A stretch of 27,648 bases of DNA, taken from positions 1 to 27,648 of the forward strand of contig JBBSVE010000028.1 of the NCBI GenBank assembly GCA_038233815.1, written 5' to 3'. This DNA comes from JBBSVE01 sp038233815 (lineage in GTDB: Bacteria > Pseudomonadota > Alphaproteobacteria > Rhodobacterales > Rhodobacteraceae). Below, piece by piece: positions 15,672 through 23,017 of this stretch. A program made the position numbers and the translations under genes. Position 1 is the stretch's first letter, and every line of letters starts with the position of its first letter. A model generated the notes under the pieces. The model saw only the letters and a program-made list of their open reading frames with translations. It was not told the DNA's origin and made no database searches.

Positions 15672-16732
15672 TGGCGACGATTTCGCTGCGCGATGTGCAC
15701 AAGAGCTACGGCAAGACCGAAGTGATCCACGGCGTCAGCGTCGATGTGGCGGACGGGGAGTTCGTGGTGATCGTCGGACCCTCGGGCTGCGGCAAGTCCA
15801 CCCTTTTGCGCATGGTCGCGGGGCTGGAAGGGATCACCTCCGGCGAGGTGCAGATCGGCGGGCGGCGGGTCAACGATCTGGAGCCGCGCGCCCGCGACAT
15901 CGCGATGGTGTTCCAGAATTACGCGCTTTACCCACATATGAGCGTGTTCGACAACATGGCCTACGGGCTGAAGATCGCAGGGCTTTCAAAGGCGGACATC
16001 AAGACGCGCGTCGACAAGGCGGCGGCGATGCTGGACCTCTCGCCCTACCTCGGTCGCAAGCCCCGCGCGCTGTCGGGCGGCCAGCGCCAGCGCGTCGCGA
16101 TGGGCCGCGCGCTGGTGCGGGAGCCTGCGGCGTTCCTGTTCGATGAGCCTTTGTCGAACCTCGATGCGAAGCTCCGGGTGCAGATGCGGCTCCAGATCAA
16201 GGATCTGCAACGCGACGTGGGCACGACCTCGCTCTACGTCACCCACGACCAGACCGAGGCGATGACCCTCGCCGACCGGCTGATCGTGATGCATGCGGGC
16301 GTGGCGGAGCAGATCGACACCCCGATGGCGATCTACGAGCGGCCCGCCAACGTGTTCGTCGCGGGCTTCATCGGCTCGCCTGCGATGAACTTCCTGCCTG
16401 GGCGGGTGACGGCGCAAGGCGTGGCGCTCGATGCGGGCGGCACGGTTCCGGTCCCGGTCCCGGCGGGGATGGAGGGTCGCGCGGTCACGCTCGGCCTTCG
16501 ACCGGAGCATCTTGTGCCGGGTGCCGAAGGGGAGGGCGCGATCCCGCTGCGCATTCGTGCGGTGGAAACGCTGGGCGCCGACGCGCTGGCCCATGGCGGC
16601 GTCGGTCCGGGCAACGATCTCGTCGTCCGTCTGCCCGGTGCCAACCCACCCGCGACGGGCACCATGCTCTATCTGCGTCCCGCACCCGACGGCGTGCAGA
16701 TCTTTGACGCTGAGACGACCCGGCGGGTGTAA
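15671..16732 (+). CDS. ugpC: Glycerol-3-phosphate ABC importer ATPase UgpC
   Basis: 353-aa CUT1-type ATPase (UgpC/MalK family, about 356-370 aa). Walker A GPSGCGKST is at residues 36-44, then VFQNYALYPHMSV (Q-loop), LSGGQRQRVAMGRAL, Walker B FLFDEPLSNLDAKLR and the H-loop YVTHDQTEAMTLADR. The C-terminal third is the regulatory TOBE domain with LGLRPEHL. It drives import through UgpAE and completes the transporter. The one-base overlap with ugpE indicates translational coupling. No glycerophosphodiester phosphodiesterase (ugpQ) follows; the next gene is convergent. Confidence 0.94.
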   Translation: MATISLRDVHKSYGKTEVIHGVSVDVADGEFVVIVGPSGCGKSTLLRMVAGLEGITSGEVQIGGRRVNDLEPRARDIAMVFQNYALYPHMSVFDNMAYGLKIAGLSKADIKTRVDKAAAMLDLSPYLGRKPRALSGGQRQRVAMGRALVREPAAFLFDEPLSNLDAKLRVQMRLQIKDLQRDVGTTSLYVTHDQTEAMTLADRLIVMHAGVAEQIDTPMAIYERPANVFVAGFIGSPAMNFLPGRVTAQGVALDAGGTVPVPVPAGMEGRAVTLGLRPEHLVPGAEGEGAIPLRIRAVETLGADALAHGGVGPGNDLVVRLPGANPPATGTMLYLRPAPDGVQIFDAETTRRV

Positions 16733-16746
16733 GCGACCCCGCCGGG
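16719..16746. terminator. Imperfect stem-loop at the ugpC end
   Basis: CCCGGCGGGT (16719-16728) pairs with ACCCCGCCGGG (16736-16746) with one bulged C and a 7-base loop. It spans the ugpC stop codon and sits between two convergent genes, so it may terminate either or both transcripts. No T-run is present on either side. Confidence 0.4.
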
Positions 16747-16779
16747 CGGTTGCTGCCGCAGGAAACGCGGCGCCCCCGA

Positions 16780-18195
16780 TCAGCTTGTCCGGTCGCGACG
16801 CTTGCGGATCACGCCCAGCCCGCCGAGCGCCAGCCCGAGCAGCGCCGCCGATGCGGGCAGCGGGACTGGCGACGGTGTTGCGGTGGCCAGCACCTCGTAG
16901 CGCAAGCCCGCGGCCGTCCCCTCCTGGAAGCCTTTCCAGTAGGTGTGATCGTCGCCGAACGACCCGTCCGGGTTCTGCGACCAGACGCCATCGCTTCCCA
17001 CCGGCACCAGATCGAGGAACGCGCGCTCCCCCGTCAGGCCCTTCAGCTCCACATCCAGCCACGAGGTGACGAAATGCTGGGCCACGTTGTTCATGAAGAC
17101 CGTGTCCCAGACCGGATCGGTGTAATGTTCCGACACGTTGAAGCCGAGCCGCTCGTTGTAATAGAAGCTCTCCTCCGGCGCGGGGATCGGGGCGGCGGTG
17201 TTGTGCGAACCGCCGTCGAAGGTGAGAAGCGAGCGGTCGATGTTCGACGCCTCCTCCCAGATCTTGCGGGTGCCGTTCTCGTAGCCCGCGACCGTATCGT
17301 TGGAGCCCGCGATGAACATCATCGGAATGTCGATGCCCGCCAGCCCCTCGGCATCGAAGAACCCGGTGTTCATCCCCCAGGGCGCAATCGCCACCGCGGT
17401 CTTGAAGCGCGGGTCGGTCAGGGCTTCGTGCGACGCGGTTCCCTCCTCGTGGATCGCCAGCGTCCCGTAGGGCGCCCCGTAGCCGAACTCGGTGGAGGCC
17501 TTGGTCACGCCGCCCCCCGCCGTGATGACAGCACCGTAGCCGCCCATAGAATAGCCGATCAGCCCGGCGTGATCCGTGTCGATCTTGCCCGCAAGCACGG
17601 AGGACGGGTCGGCGTTCATCTTGGACATCTCGTCCAGCACGAACAGATCGTCGAGCGGCCTGTTGTAGAGTGTGGAGCCGAACGCCGCCTGCGTGCGGTA
17701 CGTCGAATCGGTATGGTCGATGGAGGCCACGACATAGCCTTTGGAGGCGAGGTTCTCCGCCAGATGGGACATCAGGAACCGGTTGCCGGGGTAGCCGTGG
17801 CTCATCACGACCAGCGGGAACGGGTCCGGGCCGGTCGCCGGGGCGGCATCGCGCATCGCACGGCCTTGAAGCGTCACCTCGGTCGTCCCATCGCGGATGA
17901 AGGCCTTGAGGCCGGTATCGCCCGTCGCATCATCGGCGGCGGGATACCACATCTCCACTGTCAGCGGCCGGTCGTAGCGCGGCAGCACCGCAGGCTTTTC
18001 CGCCGCCTTTCCCAGTGCCAGAATGTCGACCTGATCCTTGTGGACGAGGTCGACCTGCCGCACGCCGACCTTGAGCGGGCCGTAAGCCGCAAGCTCCGGC
18101 GCGTCCGGCGACTGCCCGTCGATCCTGTTCTCCGCCGCGAGGGGCGAAGCCGCCGCCGCCGCGATGATGGCCGTTGTCATGGCGATATGTCTCAT
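16780..18195 (-). CDS. Secreted alpha/beta-hydrolase with C-terminal VPLPA sorting tail
   Basis: 471-aa exported hydrolase of the dienelactone-hydrolase/PAF-acetylhydrolase-like group. The N-terminus MRHIAMTTAIIAAAAASPLA is a signal peptide. VVMSHGYPGNRF (about 129-140) is the oxyanion region, GYSMGG holds the nucleophile Ser216, and Asp300 (AGSND) and His331 (GGSH) are plausible triad partners. The C-terminus has VPLPAS (444-449), a short hydrophobic helix and a basic tail RKRRDR, the layout of PEP-CTERM/VPLPA-CTERM proteins processed by an exosortase at the envelope. ATG 18195 has GGGGGG about 7 bases upstream; the frame extends 19 more codons without a signal-peptide-like start. The substrate is unknown; it is convergent with ugpC. 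Confidence 0.88.
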   Translation of the reverse strand: MRHIAMTTAIIAAAAASPLAAENRIDGQSPDAPELAAYGPLKVGVRQVDLVHKDQVDILALGKAAEKPAVLPRYDRPLTVEMWYPAADDATGDTGLKAFIRDGTTEVTLQGRAMRDAAPATGPDPFPLVVMSHGYPGNRFLMSHLAENLASKGYVVASIDHTDSTYRTQAAFGSTLYNRPLDDLFVLDEMSKMNADPSSVLAGKIDTDHAGLIGYSMGGYGAVITAGGGVTKASTEFGYGAPYGTLAIHEEGTASHEALTDPRFKTAVAIAPWGMNTGFFDAEGLAGIDIPMMFIAGSNDTVAGYENGTRKIWEEASNIDRSLLTFDGGSHNTAAPIPAPEESFYYNERLGFNVSEHYTDPVWDTVFMNNVAQHFVTSWLDVELKGLTGERAFLDLVPVGSDGVWSQNPDGSFGDDHTYWKGFQEGTAAGLRYEVLATATPSPVPLPASAALLGLALGGLGVIRKRRDRTS

Positions 18196-18212
18196 ACCGA
18201 TCCCCCCGATAG

Positions 18213-18227
18213 TTATGTTAACCATAA
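18213..18227. repeat. AT-rich palindrome upstream of the VPLPA-tailed hydrolase
   Basis: TTATG (18213-18217) and CATAA (18223-18227) flank a TTAAC centre, forming a small inverted repeat in an AT-rich patch 18 bases before the hydrolase start, in otherwise very GC-rich DNA. It overlaps where the -10 region should be and could be an operator or simply promoter sequence. Confidence 0.4.
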
Positions 18228-18278
18228 GTTGAGAGCGTGCCGCAGAATGCACCCTCGATCAAGCACAGTCTCCCCGGA

Positions 18279-19208
18279 TCAGGCCGCGCTCCGCTTCAGG
18301 GCTTGCGCCATGCAGTGGATTCCGCCGCCGGTCTTGGAGATCTCGTCCATTTCCACCGCTGCCACCTCGAAGCCCCGCGCGCGAAGCTCGCCGATCAGGC
18401 TCTGCGAGGAGGTCGGCGCGATCACCCGGTCGCGGCCCAGCGACATGAAGTTGCACCCCAGCGCCATCGTGTCGCGGAACGGCACGTCGATGATCTCGTG
18501 TCCCTTGGCGTGCAGCCAGTCCACGATGCCGGGATCGGTGCAGTCGAGGCAAACGGCGGTGAGCTTTTCGGCGACCGGCACCACCATCAGGTCGATATGG
18601 ACGTAATATTCGTCGATGAAGGCGAGGCGGACCTCCCAGCCCTCCGCCTCGAACCAGCCCGCGACCTGACGCGCGCCTTCCTCCTGCGTGCGCGCCCCGC
18701 CGCAGCCGATCAGGACGCAGCCCTCCTCGATCACGTTGAAATCGCCGCCCTCGAAGGTGCCGGCCGTCACCATGTCGTAGATCGGGATGCCGAGGCTTTC
18801 ATAGCTGCGAATCGCGGCATAATTTTCGCCCCGCCGCCACCACTGCGCCATCGCGGTAATGATCGCGCCGTAGGGGGTCATCACGCTCGAGTCGCGCGCA
18901 TAGACCTGCATCGGAAGCTCGGGCGCGGGCGCATGCATGTGCACGGTGACGCCGAAATGGCGGTAGGCCGCGACGAGTTCGGCATGCTGGGCCTGCGCCA
19001 CCTGAATGTTGCAGGGCGCCGCGCGCAGATGCTTGCGCGACAGGCTGGAGGTGGAGAGGTGGCGCAGATGCGCGGGCGATCCGAGCAGGACATCGACCAG
19101 CGGGTCCGTCTCGTTGGCGAACCCCCAGCCTGTCAGGCGCGCGGTGCCGCCGCCGGGATTGCGGCGCTGGAGGGTGAACGCGTCGGTCATCGGCATGTCG
19201 AGGGTCAT
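18279..19208 (-). CDS. Arginine-deiminase/DDAH-like guanidino-group hydrolase
   Basis: 309-aa protein of the pentein (amidinotransferase/dimethylarginine dimethylaminohydrolase) superfamily. Visible landmarks are VYARDSSVMTPYGAII with Asp106, GTFEGGDFNVIE (152-156 FEGGD), the catalytic His204 in EYYVHIDLMVVP and the catalytic Cys299 in KTGGGIHCMAQ. These enzymes attack a guanidinium carbon through the Cys to release ammonia or an amine. The exact substrate (arginine, methylarginine or another guanidino compound) cannot be fixed. AAAGGAAG lies just before ATG 19208; the start is 17 bp after the stop of the amidohydrolase, so the two form an operon. The family length (250-410 aa) fits. Confidence 0.88.
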   Translation of the reverse strand: MTLDMPMTDAFTLQRRNPGGGTARLTGWGFANETDPLVDVLLGSPAHLRHLSTSSLSRKHLRAAPCNIQVAQAQHAELVAAYRHFGVTVHMHAPAPELPMQVYARDSSVMTPYGAIITAMAQWWRRGENYAAIRSYESLGIPIYDMVTAGTFEGGDFNVIEEGCVLIGCGGARTQEEGARQVAGWFEAEGWEVRLAFIDEYYVHIDLMVVPVAEKLTAVCLDCTDPGIVDWLHAKGHEIIDVPFRDTMALGCNFMSLGRDRVIAPTSSQSLIGELRARGFEVAAVEMDEISKTGGGIHCMAQALKRSAA

Positions 19209-19225
19209 GGCGCTTCCTTTCGGTC

Positions 19226-20824
19226 TCAGGCGCCGGGCATGGTGGAGGGAATCCACCAGTCGCGCCCGCGCGGGGTGGTGACATATTCCGGCCAGCGAAA
19301 ATGGATCGGCGGATCGTAGTCGCACAGCGGCGCGCACCAGTCGGTGCCGCCGACGCCGCCCCCGGTGCGACGGCGGAACTCCTCCATCGCGGCGTCGCGG
19401 GCGGACTTGTCCTCCAGCAGGCGCAGCGCGGAGACGGCCAGAACCTTCGCCGCCGTCTGAACCATCGGGTCGATGGTCGCGGGAATGCCGCCCAGCGCGT
19501 TCATCACCCATGCCGGATAGGCGCGCCCGCCCGCCGGGGCCTTCAGGGCGGGGCGCGCGATGTAGAACCGCGCGGTCGGCGCGTGCCACGTCATGTCGGT
19601 ATAGTCGTCGGAGGTGGAATTCGCCTGCGAGGGTGGCAGGTCGCGGCGCAGGATCGCCTCGGCCTCCTCAGGGGCGATCAGACGCTCGCACTCGTCGAGG
19701 AACGGGGCCGCCATCGGCTCCAGCCCCAGACCGCGCTGGATCTCCTGCGCCACGGCCACCGCCTCCCCCCCCCATTCCGGTGCGCCCACGGCCTGCAATG
19801 CCTCCCACACCGTGCCCGCGATCGCATGGTTGGCGAGGCCGGGCCGCGACTTGCAGACCCAGTGCCTTTCCCACCGGCAGCCGGTCATTTCGGCAGCGGC
19901 AGCAGCGTTGCGGTCGAGGACGGCGGTGATCCGCTCCGCCATCGCGATCGTCGGCACGCGCATCATGTATTGCAGCTCGGCCAGTCCCGCGGGCAGATTG
20001 TCGGCGGTTGCCTGCCCTGCGGTCAACACGGCTTCGGAGATCGACCACCCGCCCTGATGCGGCAGCATCGCATCGCGCAAAAGCCGCGACATCTGGAACA
20101 TCGTGACCAGTGCATCGTTCGCGCCCGGCGCGCGGGTCGCGGAATGGGACTGCGGGATCGGCGCGCCGTCGGCCACGCCCCAATCCTCCGGCGCGTCGCA
20201 GATGAAGCGGTAGATCATCGAATAGGCGGCCCCGCAGTGGGTATCCCAGCGCACCGTGTTGCACATCGGCAGCATGTAGAACGGATGGAACGACAGCATC
20301 GCCGCCAGCCCGTCGTAATAGCCCTTCGCCGCGTGGATCGGCTTGGAGCCGCGCACCTTCTCCGCAGGCTCCCCGGTGAAGCGCAAGGCCCCCCGGATCC
20401 CCTGCGCCTGCATCGCGGCCTTGGTCGCCAGCAGCCCGCCCAGACCGGCGATACCCAAGCCCGAATGCGGATCGGTATGCCCGCCCGCCTGCGCGCCGAG
20501 CCCCGCGCGTGGGGCACGGTGGGTCGTCGCGGCCTGACAGTTGCCGGGCACGGCATCATATTCGGCATAGAGCCCGATCACCGGCATCTCGCCGGCGCCG
20601 ACGTCATTGCACCAGTCCGCGCAAAAGGCGGTGGGCATCCCGGCAGAGCCCTCCTCGACGTCGAACCCCTCGGAACGCAGCCGCGCCACATACCACGCGG
20701 CGGAGCGATATTCACGCCACGCCGTCTCGGCGTAGTCGAAGATCCGGGCGCAGTCCTGCGACAGGCTTTCGGCGTTTTCGGCGATATGGGCCACGGCATC
20801 GGTCTGGGCGGGGGTGAGCGGCAT
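19226..20824 (-). CDS. M20-family amidohydrolase (AbgB-like)
   Basis: 532-aa cytosolic metallo-amidohydrolase resembling AbgB (p-aminobenzoyl-glutamate hydrolase, 481 aa). Recognisable parts are IGLYAEYDAVPG (about 83-94), the metal-ligand region GGHTDPHSGLG (H116, D118, H120), FTGEPAEKVRGSKPIHAAKGYYDGLAAMLSFHP with Glu152, and the C-terminal NSTSDDYTDMTWHAPTARFYIA. The usual M20 motif with Cys-Gly-His-Asp is replaced by HTDPH, so substrate or metal use may differ. It probably hydrolyses an amide bond of an imported compound. ATG 20824 is preceded by GGAGG at a good distance; an in-frame start six codons up (20842) has no ribosome site. First gene of the unit with the DDAH-like hydrolase, divergent from a LysR gene. 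Confidence 0.87.
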   Translation of the reverse strand: MPLTPAQTDAVAHIAENAESLSQDCARIFDYAETAWREYRSAAWYVARLRSEGFDVEEGSAGMPTAFCADWCNDVGAGEMPVIGLYAEYDAVPGNCQAATTHRAPRAGLGAQAGGHTDPHSGLGIAGLGGLLATKAAMQAQGIRGALRFTGEPAEKVRGSKPIHAAKGYYDGLAAMLSFHPFYMLPMCNTVRWDTHCGAAYSMIYRFICDAPEDWGVADGAPIPQSHSATRAPGANDALVTMFQMSRLLRDAMLPHQGGWSISEAVLTAGQATADNLPAGLAELQYMMRVPTIAMAERITAVLDRNAAAAAEMTGCRWERHWVCKSRPGLANHAIAGTVWEALQAVGAPEWGGEAVAVAQEIQRGLGLEPMAAPFLDECERLIAPEEAEAILRRDLPPSQANSTSDDYTDMTWHAPTARFYIARPALKAPAGGRAYPAWVMNALGGIPATIDPMVQTAAKVLAVSALRLLEDKSARDAAMEEFRRRTGGGVGGTDWCAPLCDYDPPIHFRWPEYVTTPRGRDWWIPSTMPGA

Positions 20825-20882
20825 CGGGATCCTCCGGTCCATTCAGCTTGCGACAGGCGATGGTGCGAAAAAAGCGAAACCT

Positions 20883-20900
20883 TTTGCGCCGATCCGCAAA
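20883..20900. promoter_or_regulatory. Dyad TTTGCG-N6-CGCAAA, candidate LysR operator
   Basis: A perfect 6-bp inverted repeat with a 6-base centre lies in the 130-bp spacer between the divergent amidohydrolase and LysR genes, directly upstream of a candidate lysR promoter. This is where LysR proteins usually bind to control a divergent target and themselves. The core is not a strict T-N11-A, so assignment is tentative. Confidence 0.5.
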
Positions 20901-20905
20901 GGAAA

Positions 20906-20934
20906 TTCACCAAGGCCGGATTTCGGTCTATCCT
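20906..20934 (+). promoter_or_regulatory. Candidate promoter of the LysR gene
   Basis: TTCACC (20906-20911), a 17-base spacer and TATCCT (20929-20934) match four of six bases in each sigma-70 box, 20 bases before the LysR start. The dyad at 20883-20900 abuts its upstream side, a suitable place for autoregulation. Confidence 0.45.
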
Positions 20935-20954
20935 CGCGCGGCAAAGGAGCGACC

Positions 20955-21857
20955 ATGATGCGGATACCCTCGACCCAGGCCATGCGCGCGCTGGAAAGCT
21001 TCGCAAGGCTCGGGTCGGTCTGGCAGGCGGCGGAGGATCTGAACCTCACCCGAAGTGCTGTAAGCCACCAGTTGCGGCAGATGGAGCGGGATCTGGGCTT
21101 CACGCTTTTGAACCGCATTGGCACCCGCGTCGAGCTGACCCCGCAGGGGCAGGCCTATGCCGCCGAGATCCGCCGCGCGCTGGTCCATATCGCGGATGCC
21201 GCGACGCGCAATGCGGGCAGAGGCGTCAGCGGAACGCTCACGGTCAGTTGCCCGCCGGGGTTCGCGTCATCCTGGCTTTGCCCGAAGGTCGGGCGGTTCC
21301 ATGACCTCTGCCCCGACGTGAACCTGCGGATCGTCACGCCGCGCAAGCTCGACGACGCCACCACGCCCGAGGTCGACCTCTTCATCCTCTTTTCCGCCGG
21401 GCCCTTGCCGGGGATGCGGATGGAGTTGCTGCGCGAGGTGGAGTTCACGCCGCTCTGCTCACCCGCGCTGATGAACCGGCTGGCCTTCAGCCGCCCGGAG
21501 GACGCCTCGCGCGCGGCGCTCCTGCATCTCTTCGATTTCGAAGACTGGACCGCGTGGTTCCGCCTTGCCGGTCTGCCGGAGCAGGACGCGCGCTCGGGCC
21601 TCGTTTTCGGCGACATGAACCTCGTCTATGCCGCCGGGCTCGCCTCGCAGGGGATCGCGATGGGCGACACGTTCATCTGCCGGGAGGCGATGCGGTCGGG
21701 GCAACTGGTGCGGCCCTTCACGCTCTCCATCCGCTCGCCCCGGTCCTATTCGCTGGTGATCCCGGGGGAGATGGCGGGAAAGCCGGTGGTTGGCGCCTTT
21801 CGCGACTGGATTTTGGCGGAACTTGCGCAAAGCGACGCTGGCCCGTCGGCAAATTGA
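20955..21857 (+). CDS. LysR-family transcriptional regulator (GcvA-like)
   Basis: 300-aa regulator of typical LysR length. The N-terminal winged helix-turn-helix reads PSTQAMRALESFARLGSVWQAAEDLNLTRSAVSHQLRQMERDLGFTLLNR (about residues 5-54), closest in style to the GcvA/AmpR-like branch. The rest is the periplasmic-binding-like effector domain (VSGTLTVSCPPGFASSWLCPKVGRFHDLCPDVNLRIV). ATG 20955 is preceded by AAGGAG; a frame extension upstream has no ribosome site. It is divergent from the amidohydrolase/DDAH-like genes and 79 bp upstream of a polyamine-type importer on the same strand, so it probably controls both. Its stop codon lies inside a 19-bp palindrome. Confidence 0.93.
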   Translation: MMRIPSTQAMRALESFARLGSVWQAAEDLNLTRSAVSHQLRQMERDLGFTLLNRIGTRVELTPQGQAYAAEIRRALVHIADAATRNAGRGVSGTLTVSCPPGFASSWLCPKVGRFHDLCPDVNLRIVTPRKLDDATTPEVDLFILFSAGPLPGMRMELLREVEFTPLCSPALMNRLAFSRPEDASRAALLHLFDFEDWTAWFRLAGLPEQDARSGLVFGDMNLVYAAGLASQGIAMGDTFICREAMRSGQLVRPFTLSIRSPRSYSLVIPGEMAGKPVVGAFRDWILAELAQSDAGPSAN

Positions 21858-21865
21858 ATTTGCCG
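21847..21865. promoter_or_regulatory. Perfect 19-bp palindrome before the polyamine-type importer
   Basis: CGGCAAATTGAATTTGCCG is a perfect inverted repeat with 9-base arms and a single central G. It covers the LysR stop codon (21855-21857), 21 bases before the candidate -35 of the importer. The tight centre and lack of a T-run argue for an operator over a terminator. Its GCAAA/TTTGC half-sites resemble those of the dyad at 20883-20900, so LysR may bind both. Confidence 0.55.
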
Positions 21866-21885
21866 CAGCGGTCAATCGATTTCAG

Positions 21886-21915
21886 TTGTCGCGGCCCCGG
21901 AGCGCCTCCTATGGT
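21886..21915 (+). promoter_or_regulatory. Candidate promoter of the polyamine-type importer
   Basis: TTGTCG (21886-21891), an 18-base spacer and TATGGT (21910-21915) match four of six bases in each box, 21 bases before the ATPase start. It lies downstream of the 19-bp palindrome, which would then sit near position -65 to -45. Confidence 0.45.
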
Positions 21916-21936
21916 CGTGGCAGGAAGGACGCGCCC

Positions 21937-22983
21937 ATGCCCCACACGACCCGCGCCGCAGAGATCGGGGCAGAGAAGATCGGCAAGACCTTCGGCAGCT
22001 TCGAGGCGCTGGCGGACGTCAGCCTGACCGTCGGGCGCGGCGAGTTCCTGACCCTGCTGGGGCCGAGCGGGTCCGGCAAGACCACCTTCCTGATGATCCT
22101 CGGCGGGTTCGAGACCCCGAGCGCCGGACGCCTGTCGCTCAACGGTGCTGACGTGACCGACAGCCCGGCGGAGGCGCGGGGCTTCGGCATGGTGTTTCAG
22201 GGCTACGCGCTCTTTCCGCACATGACGGCAGAGCAGAACATCGCCTTCCCGCTCAAGGTGCAAAAGCGCGGCACGGCGGAGATCCGGCGCCGCACGGAGG
22301 AGATGATCGAGATGGTCGGCCTCGCCGGGCACGGTCACAAGCGCCCCTCTGGCCTCTCGGGCGGCCAGCAGCAGCGCGTGGCGCTGGCCCGCGCGCTGGC
22401 TTACGAGCCGGGGGCGCTTTTGCTGGACGAGCCGTTCTCCGCGCTCGACAAGAACCTGCGCGGCCAGATGCAGGACGAGGTGCGCCGCCTCCACCGGGAG
22501 ATCGGCACGACATTCATCTTCGTGACCCACGACCAGTCCGAGGCGCTGGCCCTGTCGAGCCGGGTCGCGATCTTCGACCACGGCAGGCTCCGGCAGGTCG
22601 GCGATCCGCGTGCGGTCTATGAGTGCCCGTCGAGCCGCTTCGTCGCGGAGTTTCTGGGCGATATCAACATCCTGCCACTAGAGGATGGACGCTTCGAGGG
22701 CAGCGCCGTCGCCGCGGTGGGGGAGGCCGGGCCGCCGACCGACCTTCTGGGCATCCGGCCGGAATACATGACGCTCCACCGGGACAGGCCGGAAGGCGGG
22801 AATGCCATCGCGGGGCGGCTCGAGGATCTGACCTATCTCGGCGCCGATACACGGCTGTCGCTGCGCACGAAAGGCGGCGTGCCGCTGATCCTGCACATGC
22901 CGACCGCGACGCTGCCCGACGGCCTCGCACCCGGGGCGGAGGTCTGGGCCGGATGGCCGCCGGAACGGGGTCTCTATCTTTGA
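21937..22983 (+). CDS. Polyamine-type ABC importer ATPase (PotA-like)
   Basis: 348-aa ATPase of the spermidine/putrescine (PotA/PotG) type. Walker A GPSGSGKTT is at residues 42-50, the Q-loop is VFQGYALFPHM, the signature LSGGQQQRVALARAL, Walker B LLLDEPFSALDKNLR and the H-loop FVTHDQSEALALS. A C-terminal TOBE domain (GIRPEYMTL) follows. It energises the two permeases below. ATG 21937 has AGGAAGG upstream; an open extension upstream overlaps the palindrome and promoter and is not used. Gene order ATPase, binding protein, permease, permease is common in this family in Rhodobacterales. Confidence 0.93.
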   Translation: MPHTTRAAEIGAEKIGKTFGSFEALADVSLTVGRGEFLTLLGPSGSGKTTFLMILGGFETPSAGRLSLNGADVTDSPAEARGFGMVFQGYALFPHMTAEQNIAFPLKVQKRGTAEIRRRTEEMIEMVGLAGHGHKRPSGLSGGQQQRVALARALAYEPGALLLDEPFSALDKNLRGQMQDEVRRLHREIGTTFIFVTHDQSEALALSSRVAIFDHGRLRQVGDPRAVYECPSSRFVAEFLGDINILPLEDGRFEGSAVAAVGEAGPPTDLLGIRPEYMTLHRDRPEGGNAIAGRLEDLTYLGADTRLSLRTKGGVPLILHMPTATLPDGLAPGAEVWAGWPPERGLYL

Positions 22984-23017
22984 CCGACCAAAAAAGAACC
23001 ACGATAGGGGAGACCGG

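Noticed and set aside
16750..18606. Long plus-strand open frame (618 codons) opposite the VPLPA-tailed hydrolase
   Set aside because: Its composition is that of an antisense shadow, and the minus strand encodes a coherent protein with signal peptide, catalytic motif and sorting tail.
21847..21865. The 19-bp palindrome as a terminator of the LysR gene
   Set aside because: Its one-base centre forces a 3-base loop and there is no T-run after it; an operator is more likely.
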